Positions 24,587-34,591 are shown, counted from the first letter of the stretch. The stretch: 64,000 nt of DNA from Terriglobia bacterium (GCA_020073615.1 JAIQEX010000007.1:1-64000), one strand, 5' to 3'. Notes: generated by a model from the sequence alone, not told the origin. Translations and numbers: made by a program.

Positions 24587-26050
24587 ATGAGCAGCTTGAA
24601 ACTACGCACACGCCGCGATTTCGGCAAGGCAATAGGGACCGCGGCCCTGGCCCCCTGGGCGGCCGGCGGCGCCATGGCCAGTCCGGCCGGCACGGCGGCT
24701 ACCGGTGTCCCCAGCTTCCCGGCGAATTTCCTGTGGGGCTGCGCCACGGCGGCGTATCAGATTGAAGGAGCCGCCCACGAAGATGGCCGCAAGCCATCGG
24801 TTTGGGACACCTATGCGCGGACGCCCGGCAAGGTAGCGGGCGGCGACACGGGCGATGTGGCGAACGACCACTATCACCGCTACAAGGAAGACGTCGCTCT
24901 TCTGAAATCGCTGGGCGTGCGCGCCTATCGCTACTCCGTGTCCTGGCCGCGTGTCTTTCCCGAGGGCCGCGGCCCGGTGAACGACAAGGGCGTAGCCTTC
25001 TACGACCGGCTGACGGATGAACTGCTGGCCGCAGGCATCGATCCGTGGGTGACTCTGTTTCACTGGGATTTGCCGCAAGCACTCGAAGACCGGTGGGGCG
25101 GCTGGCAGTCGCGGGAGACCGCCAAGGCGTTCGCCGATTATGCGGCGTTCGTGGCCCGGCGGCTGTCGGATCGCGTGCGCCACTTCTTCCCCATTAACGA
25201 GTTCGTCTGCTTTATCGACCAGGGATATGGCACGGGCATCAAGGCGCCCGGCAAGCAGATTCCGGCCGGAGCGCTGAACCAGACCCGCCACAACGCCTTG
25301 CTGGCGCATGGGTGGGCCGTCGAGGCCATCCGCGCGGCGGCGCGTCCGGGCGTGCAGATCGGCCTCGCCGAGAATCCGCAAATCTGCGTTCCCGTGATCG
25401 AAACGCCGGCCCACATCGAGGCGGCACGCCAGGCCATGCGCGAGCTGAACGCGCCCTTCCTCACGGCGATACTCGAAGGCCGCTATACCACCGCGTATCT
25501 GTCGGCGGCGGGGCGGCACGCGCCGCGATTCACGCCCGAGGAGATGAAGGCCATCGCCAGCCCGCTGGACTTCGTCGGCCTCAATGTGTACACACCCACG
25601 CATATTCGCGCCGATCGATCTGGAGCGGGCTTCGCCGTGGTGCCACTGCCGTCATCGTATCCGCGGATGGCCTCGGAGTGGCTCTTCCTCGATCCGGCGG
25701 TCGCTTACTGGGCGCCGCGCCACCTGGCGGAGATCTGGAAGGTGAAGGACGTCTACATCACGGAAAACGGATGCTCGTCCGACGACCGGATCGCCGCCGA
25801 TGGCTGCGTGTACGACACTGATCGTGTCATGTACCTGCGCACACACCTGGCGTCGGCGCGCCGCGCCACGGAGGAAGGCTGGCCGCTCCGCGGGTATTTC
25901 CACTGGAGCCTCATGGACAACTTCGAGTGGACCGATGGCTACGGAAAGCGGTTTGGGCTGTACTATGTGGATTTCCGAACGCAGAGAAGGATTCCGAAAC
26001 TGAGCGCGGAACTGTTTCGGGAGGTAGTTCGGCGGAATGCTGTGGCTTAG
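24587..26050 (+). CDS. Tat-exported GH1 beta-glucosidase
   Basis: 487 residues. The N-terminus has a twin-arginine signal (TRRDFGKAIGTAALAPW), so the folded enzyme is exported. The GH1 barrel begins at FPANFLWGCATAAYQIEGA. The general acid/base is E205 in FPINEFVC; the family usually has NEP, so Phe replaces Pro. The nucleophile is E393 in YITENGC. Substrate-site sequences LFHWDLPQAL and FHWSLMDNFEWTDGYGKRFG are intact. The enzyme hydrolyses beta-glucosides such as cellobiose outside the cytoplasm. A 13-base-pair hairpin follows the gene. Confidence 0.95.
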   Translation: MSSLKLRTRRDFGKAIGTAALAPWAAGGAMASPAGTAATGVPSFPANFLWGCATAAYQIEGAAHEDGRKPSVWDTYARTPGKVAGGDTGDVANDHYHRYKEDVALLKSLGVRAYRYSVSWPRVFPEGRGPVNDKGVAFYDRLTDELLAAGIDPWVTLFHWDLPQALEDRWGGWQSRETAKAFADYAAFVARRLSDRVRHFFPINEFVCFIDQGYGTGIKAPGKQIPAGALNQTRHNALLAHGWAVEAIRAAARPGVQIGLAENPQICVPVIETPAHIEAARQAMRELNAPFLTAILEGRYTTAYLSAAGRHAPRFTPEEMKAIASPLDFVGLNVYTPTHIRADRSGAGFAVVPLPSSYPRMASEWLFLDPAVAYWAPRHLAEIWKVKDVYITENGCSSDDRIAADGCVYDTDRVMYLRTHLASARRATEEGWPLRGYFHWSLMDNFEWTDGYGKRFGLYYVDFRTQRRIPKLSAELFREVVRRNAVA

Positions 26051-26089
26051 CGAGCCGTCAACGATCAGCCGTCAGGCATCAAATAAGAC

Positions 26090-26124
26090 CGGCCCCGATC
26101 CGGGTTTGATGCGGATCGGGGCCG
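26090..26124. terminator. Strong bidirectional hairpin
   Basis: CGGCCCCGATCCG and CGGATCGGGGCCG form a perfect 13-base stem around a 9-base loop, between the convergent beta-glucosidase (stop at 26050) and RRM (stop at 26144) genes. No T-run follows on either strand. Confidence 0.8.
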
Positions 26125-26143
26125 TTACTACGATAAGATCAGG

Positions 26144-26440
26144 CTACCAGCGTTTGCGCCCGAAGCCGCCGCCGCCACCGCCGCTGGCACGATCCGCTTT
26201 CGGACGTGCTTCGTTAACGTTCAGGGTGCGGCCATCCAGATCCTTGCCGTTAACGGCAGCGATCGCTTTGTCGCCCTCTGCGTCGTTTGCCATCTCGACG
26301 AAGCCGAAGCCACGAGGTTGGCCGGTGTCGCGATCCGTAACGATGTTGACACGATCGACCGTACCGTGGGCCTCAAACAACGCACGGACAGAATCTTCCG
26401 AGGCCCCAAAACTGAGATTTCCAACGTAAATGTTTTTCAA
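26144..26440 (-). CDS. Single-RRM glycine-rich RNA-binding protein
   Basis: 98 residues. One RNA-recognition motif with RNP2 IYVGNL at residues 4-9 and RNP1 RGFGFVEM near residues 43-50, followed by a short Gly-rich, Arg/Lys-ending tail (GGGGGGFGRKRW). Such proteins in cyanobacteria, proteobacteria and acidobacteria resemble plant cold-inducible RNA-binding proteins. The ~130-base leader upstream is AT-richer than its surroundings, which would fit post-transcriptional or cold regulation, though no cold-shock box was identified. Confidence 0.9.
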   Translation of the reverse strand: MKNIYVGNLSFGASEDSVRALFEAHGTVDRVNIVTDRDTGQPRGFGFVEMANDAEGDKAIAAVNGKDLDGRTLNVNEARPKADRASGGGGGGFGRKRW

Positions 26441-26574
26441 GTTCTTCTTTTCCTTTACTGATTTGAAGGCGGCAAATTTGGAAGGTGGACGAACGTAGCG
26501 GAAACGACGCTAAAGAGGTCAGCCTTGAATTAGCAGGATCATCAAACCACAACTACTATAGCACAAGAACCCGG

Positions 26575-26871
26575 TCATCCGAGCCACTTGTTTAAGCCAA
26601 TGGTGCCGTCGCTGTCCCGATGGAAGAATCGGAACCTGCGTCCATCTTCCATCTGAAGCGTCATGGTCTGCCGGATATGACCCGGCACGAAGTAAGGGTC
26701 GTCGGGCGACCACACCAGACCGGAGATATGCTTGGAACCGGCAATTGGCGGCACACCCGGCTCCCCTCCCGGTTCGTCCTGGGTGATTCGGATGTCGTAT
26801 TTCGCCTGCGTCTCATTCCCATCCGGGGCGGTGACGGTCCCGGTACCCTGCAAACGCTCCAGTATTTTCAC
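26575..26871 (-). CDS. Hypothetical small protein
   Basis: 98 residues with no signal peptide or membrane helix. It reads as a mostly beta protein (GTGTVTAPDGNETQAKYDIR, SGLVWSPDDPYFVPGHIRQT, RRFRFFHRDSDGTIGL). No family recognised. It follows another small gene by 11 bases on the same strand, so both are probably cotranscribed. Confidence 0.6.
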   Translation of the reverse strand: MKILERLQGTGTVTAPDGNETQAKYDIRITQDEPGGEPGVPPIAGSKHISGLVWSPDDPYFVPGHIRQTMTLQMEDGRRFRFFHRDSDGTIGLNKWLG

Positions 26872-26882
26872 AAGTGTCTCAT

Positions 26883-27077
26883 TTAGGTCGAAGCGCTTTC
26901 ACGAGGCAGCAGCGGCCTGACCTTTCTCTTCCGCTCAAACTCTTTGTCGCTGCGGGCGGCGAAGAGGTAGGCAGAACTGTGTCCACTATCCCGGCGCCGT
27001 CCGATTTCGGCGTCGGCAAACTCCGGGCTTCCTTCGATTCTTTCGATCATGCCGTCTACCAGAATTGCGTGAAACAT
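26883..27077 (-). CDS. Hypothetical small protein
   Basis: 64 residues from the ATG at 27077, which has AAAGGA about 7 bases upstream; the longer ATG seven codons earlier has no such site. The sequence (FHAILVDGMIERIEGSPEFAD ...) is charged and ends in a basic tail. No family recognised. It is the first gene of a probable two-gene unit with 26575-26871. Confidence 0.5.
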   Translation of the reverse strand: MFHAILVDGMIERIEGSPEFADAEIGRRRDSGHSSAYLFAARSDKEFERKRKVRPLLPRESAST

Positions 27078-27196
27078 ACGGTTCCGTCCTTTTGGCAAGA
27101 GACATCAGGGACGGACGGTTCGGCGGGTCCGGAAAGCGAATTTGCCGCACGGCTCTTGGTGGGGATGCCAGCTTCAGTTTAGCACGCCGGGCCCGC

Positions 27197-28480
27197 TCAA
27201 CGGGTTTCGCGATAACAGAAGACCGCGGCGGGTGGTCGCTCGGCAGCCTCGGCGGCGCTCCAGACGAGAGGGGACGAGCCGGGGCCGAGGGCCAGACGCA
27301 CGGCGTCGTCGGCGACCATTCCGGGCCACGGGAAGCAGCGTACCCAAATGGGGCCCGAAGTGCGGCGGGCCAGCGCGAGGAGCTGCTCGGTGGGTTCTGC
27401 GCGCGCGAGGAATTGCGCTCGCTTCCTGGTCCACAGATAGGCGATGTTGTGGACCAGCATCACGGCGATCACAGCGGCGGCCAGACGGGGGCGCGCGGCC
27501 CATCGGCTGCAAACATGCGCCAGGGCGAGCCCGAACAGGAACGCCAAGCCCGCGCTGGCGAGATAAATCTGGCGGCTGGGGATCTGCGTCGAGTAAGTCA
27601 GGAAGCTGTAGGGTATGAGCGCGATGCCGATCCAGGCGAGGGCGTTGAGCGCGGCGCGCAGGAGCCGGCGGTCGCGCGAAAGGAGGATGGCGAGAGCCGC
27701 CACCCATCCCCAGATCCAGAGCAGGCGGGCGAAGCTGCGCGGCCAGGCGAGCCAGAACGGAGCGTGGAGGGAAAAGCTGCCGTCGGTGAAGCGGAACGAG
27801 TAGGCGCGGGCCGCGGCGATGGAAGCGACCGCCACGGCGGCGAGCGCCGCATACGGCACCACGCGAAGCAGCCAACGCGGGTCGAGCGAAGGAGCGGCGA
27901 GAAGGAACAACGGCAGGAAGACGACCGCGGACTCCTTGGACACCAGCGCCAGTGCGAACAGAATCACGCCGCCCACCTGCCAGGGCCACGCCGGCTTGCG
28001 CGCGGCCGATTGCAGCCAGCACCACAGGGCCGCCATGCCGAAGAAGAACATCCACAGCTCGCTAATGGCGCAGAACCACATCACGGCCTCCTGGTGGCCT
28101 TCGTGGACGGCGAACAAGGCCGCGGCCCAAGGGGCGGCAGAGCGCATGCGCGGCCAGGATGCGGCGACGAAGTACACCAGCCAGGTGTTGGCGATGTGCA
28201 CGGCCAGGCTGGCGGCATGCCAGGCCCACGGCGTGAGGTGGAACGCGCCCCACAGCGGGTACATGGTCCAATAGCTGGTGGCGCGCAACCGGAAAATGGC
28301 GTCGTGAAAGAGCGCTGGCAATCCGCTGAGCGAGCCATAGCGCTGCGCCATGGCGATGTGCGAGTAATCGTCGGCGATCAGAGGAATGCCGAGCGAGGGA
28401 GCGTAGGCGAGCACTGCGGCGGCGGCCAGCAGGAGCAGAGTGGCGGCGAGAGGGACGCGCGGACGGCCGGATGGGGACAT
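27197..28480 (-). CDS. Polytopic membrane protein, GT-C glycosyltransferase-like
   Basis: 427 residues with about ten to eleven hydrophobic segments. The first periplasmic loop begins PLIADDYSHIAMAQRYG; an acidic pair at this position is typical of GT-C transferases (protein O-mannosyltransferase, ArnT, PglB relatives) that use lipid-linked sugars. Later loops include ALFAVHEGHQEAVMW and FALALVSKESAVVF, both seen in tetratricopeptide-linked O-mannosyltransferase-like proteins. Acceptor and donor are unknown. It is preceded on the same strand by the RDD gene, 24 bases away. Confidence 0.7.
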   Translation of the reverse strand: MSPSGRPRVPLAATLLLLAAAAVLAYAPSLGIPLIADDYSHIAMAQRYGSLSGLPALFHDAIFRLRATSYWTMYPLWGAFHLTPWAWHAASLAVHIANTWLVYFVAASWPRMRSAAPWAAALFAVHEGHQEAVMWFCAISELWMFFFGMAALWCWLQSAARKPAWPWQVGGVILFALALVSKESAVVFLPLFLLAAPSLDPRWLLRVVPYAALAAVAVASIAAARAYSFRFTDGSFSLHAPFWLAWPRSFARLLWIWGWVAALAILLSRDRRLLRAALNALAWIGIALIPYSFLTYSTQIPSRQIYLASAGLAFLFGLALAHVCSRWAARPRLAAAVIAVMLVHNIAYLWTRKRAQFLARAEPTEQLLALARRTSGPIWVRCFPWPGMVADDAVRLALGPGSSPLVWSAAEAAERPPAAVFCYRETR

Positions 28481-28504
28481 GGGCGCTACCGGGTGCCCCG
28501 TCTT

Positions 28505-29332
28505 CTAGCGCCGCCGGAAGACCTGGGACTCCAGTTCGCGCGGCGTAGGAAAGGTTCCGGAGATGTGATCCTGCCAGGTGAGGCTCTCCTCGTCGGCCAG
28601 GGACCACAACAATCCTACCAGCGTGCACAGGCTCAGAGTGGAACCGAAAAAGCGGAGCAGGCGCTGCCGTCCGTCGGGCGGGAAACCGTCGAAGGTGGTG
28701 AGCCGCAGGTGCGTCCAGCGCATGCCGGCGGTCTCGGTATTGGCCAACGCCCAGAAGAGCCCGTAGGTGAAGCCCATCACCAGCAGCGCGCCGCCAAACA
28801 TCAGGAGATTGGTTTTGTTCAGCACAACTTCGCCGCCGCAAAGGCGGAAGACCAGCAGGAAGAGGCCATAGCCGATCAATACCATGACCGCGTCGAGCGC
28901 GGCGGCCACCGCGCGGTGCAGCGTGGTGGCGACCGGATCTTCGCAATAAATTACTGCTTCCACAGTGGTGCGCAGCGTGCGCGGCCGGGCCTGCTGGCCG
29001 GGGAGAAAATCGAGCTTGCCCTGGTCCGCGGGCGGACGTGCGGGACGGCGCGGAGCGCGGGCCGGGGAAGCGGGCATGGGGATCACGTTGGCGGCCGACC
29101 GCTCCGGAAACAGGGACCCCTGGGTGGCCCGCGGGTAGTTGGGAGCCACGCGCAAAGACACCTGCGGCGCCGCGGTGGTCACCCGGGCAGCGGGCATTGG
29201 TTGCGCCGCCAGCGCGCCATCGGTGCGATGGGCGTCGAATCCCGCGCTGAGAGTATCGTCGGGCGTGCGGCCGCACTTGTGGCACCGGCGGGCCCCCACG
29301 ACATTGCGCGAACCACAATGATTACAGATCAT
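28505..29332 (-). CDS. RDD-family membrane protein with N-terminal zinc ribbon
   Basis: 275 residues. C3xxC6 and C17xxC20 form an N-terminal zinc ribbon (MICNHCGSRN ... RRCHKCGR), followed by ~100 residues of Pro/Ala-rich linker and then an RDD domain with three or four membrane helices (RAVAAALDAVMVLIGYGLFL; GMRWTHLRLTTFDG). RDD proteins are small membrane proteins, some linked to Na+/H+ exchange; role here unknown. Probably cotranscribed with the downstream GT-C-like gene. Confidence 0.8.
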   Translation of the reverse strand: MICNHCGSRNVVGARRCHKCGRTPDDTLSAGFDAHRTDGALAAQPMPAARVTTAAPQVSLRVAPNYPRATQGSLFPERSAANVIPMPASPARAPRRPARPPADQGKLDFLPGQQARPRTLRTTVEAVIYCEDPVATTLHRAVAAALDAVMVLIGYGLFLLVFRLCGGEVVLNKTNLLMFGGALLVMGFTYGLFWALANTETAGMRWTHLRLTTFDGFPPDGRQRLLRFFGSTLSLCTLVGLLWSLADEESLTWQDHISGTFPTPRELESQVFRRR

Positions 29333-29451
29333 CTTTCACATCACTGGTCCGGAACCGCACACTTACGGCGGTGCCCGGAACTGTGCTAACTTTGCCGATT
29401 GAGGCTTCCGGCAAATAGCTCCCACACCGTTAGTAACATAAAGGTACTGCT

Positions 29452-31824
29452 TTGTCACGAGAAATCTCCCGTAGTACGTACCTGCTCATAGGCGTACTGC
29501 TGATCCCGCTCGCCGCAGCCTCCGCGCAGAAGCCGCCCGCCGCCAAAGAACCACCGCCCGCGGTCCCGCCCGCCAGTATCGCCAAGGACGACTGGTTTAC
29601 AACCGCAATTACGCAGGAAGTGGAGGGCAAGGTGTACAAGCTGCACGGCACTCCTGCCGAGGTGGAAGATTCGCGGATGCTTTTCCGCGCCGACGACATC
29701 GAGTGGAACAAGGAAACCCACGAGGTTCACGCCAAGGGCCACGTCTATTTCTACAATTTCGAGCGTCATCAGAAGATCTGGTGCAACGAGCTGGAGTACA
29801 ACACCGAGGAAGAAACCGGCAAGTTCTACACCGTGCGCGGGGAGACCATGCCGCGCATCGTGACGCGTCCGGGAATACTGGCGGTGAACGCCCCGTTTTA
29901 CTTTGAGGGCGAGTGGGCCGAGCGCCAGGGGGAAAAATACATCCTATATAAAGGATGGGTGACCAACTGCACCTTGCCTAAGCCGTGGTGGCGGCTGCGC
30001 GGTGCGCGCTTCGACATCATTCCCGGCGAAAGGGCCAAGGCCTACCGCAGTACTTTCGTGTTGCGGAAGATGCCGCTGTTCTATACGCCGTTTTTCTACC
30101 ACTCGCTCGAGAGGGAGCCGCGCAAGAGCGGGTTTCTGATTCCCAGTCCGGGCCACAGTTCGCTGGGCGGATGGACGGTGGGGCTGGGCTACTTCTGGGC
30201 CATCAACCGCAGCTACGACGCCACCTACCGCCTGCAGGACTTCACCTCGCGGGCCTATGCCCACCACCTGGAGCTGCGCGGCAAGCCGGGCGAGCGCACC
30301 GATTTCGACGCCGCTCTGTATGGCGTCCAGGACCGCGGCGATCCCAATGGCGGACCCCATCCGGCGACCTTCAGCGGGCTCAGCGTTTACGTGGTGGGCA
30401 AGACCGACCTGGGCAACGGCTGGACGGCGCGCGGCGCCCTCAACTACATCACCTCGTTCCGCTTCCGCCAGCAATGGTCGCAATCGTTCAACGAGCAGAT
30501 CGGCTCGGAAATCCACTCGGTGGGGTTCGTCAACAAGGATTGGTCCACCTTCACTTTCGACGCCGTGCTCGCGCGCCTGGAGAATTTTCAAACCGGCGAA
30601 GTGCCGGTGGTGGATCCGGCATCCAACCAGCCGCACTTCGTCACCAATGCCGTGACCATCCGCAAGCTGCCGGAGTTCGAGCTGGCCAGCCGCGACCGCC
30701 AGATCTGGCAGCGCGTGCCGTTGTGGTTTTCCTTCGATTCTTCGGCCGGCCTGCTGTACCGCGCCGAGCCCTTCTTCGACAAGAACAACGTGCTGACCGA
30801 CCGTTTCGAGACCAGCCCGTTCACCGACCGTCTCAACTTCGCGCCCCACCTGACCGGCGCCTTTCATTGGGGGGGCTTTCACCTGGTGCCCAGCCTGGGT
30901 TTCCAGGAGACGTTCTATTCCGAGGCCCAGGCGCCGTTTGAGGACCATTACCACGCCACCGGCACCGACATCGTGCGCAGCGCGCGCGACTTTTCGCTCG
31001 ACCTGATCCTCCCCTCGCTGGCGCGCGTCTTCCAGAAGAAGACCATCTTCGGCGACAAGCTGAAGCACGTCATCGAGCCGCGGGTCACCTACCGCTATGT
31101 GACCGGGATCGGAGACGATTTCAACCGCTTCGTCCGCTTCGACGAGAACGACCTGCTCTCCAACACCAACGAGCTGGCGATTTCGCTCACCAACCGCATC
31201 TACGCCAAGCGGGGCGATTCCGTACAGGAGGTGTTCACCTGGGAAGTGATCCAGAAGCGCTACTTCGACCCCACATTCGGGGGCGCACTGGTGGACGGGC
31301 AGCGCAACGTGGTGGCGAGCGCGGCCGACCTGACGGCCTACGCCTTCCTGGTGGGACCGCGCAGCTCCTCGCCGGTGGCGTCGCGGATTCGCGCCAGCCC
31401 CATACCGGGCTTGGGCTTCCAGTGGCAGGCCGATTACGACCCGCGGCTGCACGGCATCGTGGACAGCACCCTTTCCCTGGACTACCGCTGGAAGCGGTAC
31501 TTCGTCTCGGCGGGCAACAACGAAGTCCACAACAACCCGGTGCTGACTCCCGCCGCCAACCAGTTCCGCGGCCGGGTCGGCTTCGGCGAACCCAACCATC
31601 GCGGCTGGAACGCCGCCGTAGACGCCGTTTACGACTACCGCCAGGGCACCCTGCTCTACACCATCACCCAGGTGACCTACAACACGGACTGCTGCGGGCT
31701 GAGCGTGCAGTATCGCCGCTCCAGCCTCCCCGGGATCCGCACCGACAGCGGGTATAGCGTATCCTTCGCGGTGGCCAACATCGGGACTTTCGGGACGCTC
31801 AGGAAGCAGGACCGGCTGTTCTGA
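29452..31824 (+). CDS. lptD: LPS-assembly protein LptD
   Basis: 790 residues. LptD is the outer-membrane barrel that inserts lipopolysaccharide together with LptE. A signal peptide (LLIGVLLIPLAAASAQ) is followed by the OstA/LptA-like jellyroll (EVEGKVYKLHGTPAEVEDSR, WNKETHEVHAKGHVYFYN) and a C-terminal barrel with many aromatic-ended strands. The conserved cysteine pair near the C-terminus is visible in YNTDCCGLSVQY. The start is a TTG at 29452 with AAAGG 8-9 bases upstream; no ATG precedes the signal peptide. It stands alone in its transcription unit and is convergent with the gene at 31850. Confidence 0.9.
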   Translation: MSREISRSTYLLIGVLLIPLAAASAQKPPAAKEPPPAVPPASIAKDDWFTTAITQEVEGKVYKLHGTPAEVEDSRMLFRADDIEWNKETHEVHAKGHVYFYNFERHQKIWCNELEYNTEEETGKFYTVRGETMPRIVTRPGILAVNAPFYFEGEWAERQGEKYILYKGWVTNCTLPKPWWRLRGARFDIIPGERAKAYRSTFVLRKMPLFYTPFFYHSLEREPRKSGFLIPSPGHSSLGGWTVGLGYFWAINRSYDATYRLQDFTSRAYAHHLELRGKPGERTDFDAALYGVQDRGDPNGGPHPATFSGLSVYVVGKTDLGNGWTARGALNYITSFRFRQQWSQSFNEQIGSEIHSVGFVNKDWSTFTFDAVLARLENFQTGEVPVVDPASNQPHFVTNAVTIRKLPEFELASRDRQIWQRVPLWFSFDSSAGLLYRAEPFFDKNNVLTDRFETSPFTDRLNFAPHLTGAFHWGGFHLVPSLGFQETFYSEAQAPFEDHYHATGTDIVRSARDFSLDLILPSLARVFQKKTIFGDKLKHVIEPRVTYRYVTGIGDDFNRFVRFDENDLLSNTNELAISLTNRIYAKRGDSVQEVFTWEVIQKRYFDPTFGGALVDGQRNVVASAADLTAYAFLVGPRSSSPVASRIRASPIPGLGFQWQADYDPRLHGIVDSTLSLDYRWKRYFVSAGNNEVHNNPVLTPAANQFRGRVGFGEPNHRGWNAAVDAVYDYRQGTLLYTITQVTYNTDCCGLSVQYRRSSLPGIRTDSGYSVSFAVANIGTFGTLRKQDRLF

Positions 31825-31849
31825 GGTGAGAGCTGGCAGCGCTCAGCTT

Positions 31850-32956
31850 TCAGCGGAATACCGGGCAGGGGAGCACGCGCGTCCAGCGGTAATCGCGCAG
31901 GCCGTCGATGGCCGTCCAGGTGGGGTGGTAGCGCGCATAGGCGTCGGCGGTGGCGGTGTCGCCCCAACTGCCGTCGCGGTTCTGCGCCGAAAGCACGTAT
32001 TCGATGCCGGTCTGGATGAGCCGGTCGTGGAAGGTGAGACCGAAGGCGCGCAGCGAATCGAGGTACTCGCCCATGGTCTCCGGGTCCTGGTCGGCGATGG
32101 CTTCGCGCAGGTTGCGCTGCAAGTGCTCGAACTCCTCGGGGAAGCAGGCGGGCGACACGAGCTCCTGGCTGTAATCGTTGTAGGTGTAGATCACGTGGGT
32201 GGCGGTGTAGACGCCGGCGTAGTAGTGGTCGTCGTTGCCGGCGGTGCGCGGCGGATAGGGGCGCATGGTGGGGAGCCACTTCAGCACGTCCGCGTAATGG
32301 CGGCCCAGGGTGATGCCGGCGCGGTCGCCGGTGTAGGCGGCGATGAGCGCGTCCTGGTAAATGTCGTAGCGGTCGCGCATGGTGAGCGGCGCGCCGCAGC
32401 GGACGCACCGCGTGGCCCCGCGCGCGTTTTGCAGGAAGCAGCGGGGGCACTGTTCCGGGATGTCGGAGGGGGGCGGCTCGCGGGCGGGGTCGAACCACAG
32501 GAAATCGGAGGGCGAAAAGCGGGCCGCGGCCTCGCGCAGCAGGGCCCGCATGCGCGCGCCGGGCACGCCTAGCCGTTCCGCGGCATCGGTGCCGAACACC
32601 AGGTAAGCGATGTCGTCGGCGCGGGCTTTGGCGGGCGGTGCGGGATTGATGCGCCGCCACTCGAGCGCGCGCTCGTGGCCCATGCGCCAGGCCATCTCGC
32701 GCAATTCCGGGTTGGACGATGTTTCGGCGATGTTGTAGAAGCAGGAGAGCAGGTCGTGGCCCCAGTCGCGGAACGCAGCGGGCTGGCGCGCGATCTTCTG
32801 GTAGATGAAATGCAGTCCGCGCTGGATGGCGCGGTCGCGGTCCTCGACGGCGTAGCGCGCGCCGGCCCACAGCGGCGTGCCGCGCGAAGGAACGGCCGCC
32901 ATCAGGGCGAGCATGGCGGCCGCCACCAGCAACGCGCAGGCGAGCGCGCAGCGCAT
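31850..32956 (-). CDS. Membrane-anchored zinc-ribbon protein of unknown function
   Basis: About 368 residues. An N-terminal hydrophobic segment (LACALLVAAAMLALMAAV) acts as signal or anchor. The middle holds a zinc ribbon, C171xxC174 and C185xxC188 (QCPRCFLQNARGATRCVRCG). The flanking regions are helical and rich in aromatics and end in DGSWGDTATADAYARYHPTW, reminiscent of alpha/alpha-toroid proteins such as prenyltransferase or squalene-cyclase repeats (GSWG motif). No function assigned. The start overlaps the kdsD stop (TGATG at 32956; a GTG at 32959 is also possible), so the two are translationally coupled. Confidence 0.65.
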   Translation of the reverse strand: MRCALACALLVAAAMLALMAAVPSRGTPLWAGARYAVEDRDRAIQRGLHFIYQKIARQPAAFRDWGHDLLSCFYNIAETSSNPELREMAWRMGHERALEWRRINPAPPAKARADDIAYLVFGTDAAERLGVPGARMRALLREAAARFSPSDFLWFDPAREPPPSDIPEQCPRCFLQNARGATRCVRCGAPLTMRDRYDIYQDALIAAYTGDRAGITLGRHYADVLKWLPTMRPYPPRTAGNDDHYYAGVYTATHVIYTYNDYSQELVSPACFPEEFEHLQRNLREAIADQDPETMGEYLDSLRAFGLTFHDRLIQTGIEYVLSAQNRDGSWGDTATADAYARYHPTWTAIDGLRDYRWTRVLPCPVFR

Positions 32957-33957
32957 CACCGCGGCCCCAGGAAGATATCGTGCAGGCGGATCATGCCGAG
33001 CGCGCGCCCGTGCTCATCGACCACCGGGAGAAGGGAGATCTGCGAGGGCCGCCGCTCCATGAGCTCGAGCGCATCGGCCAGGGTGGCGTCCGGCCCGATG
33101 GTGACGGGGGTGCGCGTCATCGCGTCGGCGGCGCGCAGGCCGCGGATATCGTCGTGATTGTTGAGGGCGCGGCGCAGGTCGCCATCGGTGAGGAAACCGG
33201 CGAGGGCGCCATCGGGCCCGACGACGCAGGCCCCGCCCATGGGCCGCGCGGTCATGGCGATGATGACCTGTTTCAAGGAGGCGTCCGGCGGGACCGTGGC
33301 CACCTCATCGCCGCCGTGCATGGCCTCGCGCACGCTGAGGCGCAGGTTGCGGCCAAGCTGCCCGCCGGGATGGAAGCGCCCGAACTCCTCGGCCGTGAAA
33401 TTGCGTGCGCACATGAGGGCGATGGCCAGGGCGTGGCCCAGGGCGAGCGCGGTCACGGCGCTGGCGGTAGGCGCCAGGTTGTGCGGGTCGGCCTCGCGCT
33501 CGACCGAGGCGTCGAGCAGCACATCCAGTTGCGCGGCCAGGGGCGACGCGGCGTGGCCCAGGATGCCGATGAGGGGCGAGCGGAACTCGCGCAGCAGGGG
33601 CACCAGCGCCAACAATTCGCCGGAGCTGCCGTGGCGCGAGATCAGCACCGTGGGGTCGCCCGGCGTGTAGATGCCCAGGTCGCCGTGCACCGCTTCGGCG
33701 GGGTGCAGGAACACGGAGGCGGTGCCGGTGCTGCACAACGTGGCCACGATGGTGCGCGCGATGTGCCCCGATTTGCCGATGCCCGTGACCACCACCTTCC
33801 CGGGATGAGAGAGGATGAGATCCACGGCGCGGATCAACTCGCCGTCGAGGCGCTCGGCCGCGCGCGATAGGGAGGCGGCTTCGATTTCGACGGCGGCGCG
33901 CGCTCGCGCGAGCCACTCCTGCTTTACCGCGGGAGATGACATGGGAGTCTTCATCAT
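32956..33957 (-). CDS. kdsD: D-arabinose-5-phosphate isomerase (KdsD/KpsF/GutQ)
   Basis: About 333 residues from the ATG at 33957. The SIS domain carries VVVTGIGKSGHIARTIVATL and PTVLISRHGSSGELLALVPL, then ASVEREADPHNLAPTASAVT, all KpsF/KdsD signatures. Two CBS repeats follow from ~residue 210 (VREAMHGGDEVATVPPDA, AADAMTRTPVTIGPDATLAD). The enzyme makes arabinose-5-phosphate from ribulose-5-phosphate for Kdo, the inner-core sugar of LPS, in line with lpxA, lpxD and lptD nearby. It is divergent from msrA and coupled to the next gene. Confidence 0.9.
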   Translation of the reverse strand: MMKTPMSSPAVKQEWLARARAAVEIEAASLSRAAERLDGELIRAVDLILSHPGKVVVTGIGKSGHIARTIVATLCSTGTASVFLHPAEAVHGDLGIYTPGDPTVLISRHGSSGELLALVPLLREFRSPLIGILGHAASPLAAQLDVLLDASVEREADPHNLAPTASAVTALALGHALAIALMCARNFTAEEFGRFHPGGQLGRNLRLSVREAMHGGDEVATVPPDASLKQVIIAMTARPMGGACVVGPDGALAGFLTDGDLRRALNNHDDIRGLRAADAMTRTPVTIGPDATLADALELMERRPSQISLLPVVDEHGRALGMIRLHDIFLGPR

Positions 33958-34045
33958 CGCACGGAGGGCGGCGCGCACGGACCGGAAGCGCCGGCGTGGG
34001 CGCCACCGCCGCCGCCGCCGCCGTACAATTGGCAAGAGGAGAAGT

Positions 34046-34585
<540 letters not shown>

Positions 34586-34591
34586 AGAGGG

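Noticed and set aside
27065-29389. A 774-codon plus-strand frame opposite the GT-C-like and RDD genes
   Set aside because: Antisense shadow of two genes with clear membrane helices and a zinc ribbon; its own composition is Gly/Arg/Gln-rich without motifs.
29944-31599. A 551-codon minus-strand frame opposite lptD
   Set aside because: Antisense of lptD, which has the signal peptide, OstA fold and cysteine pair.
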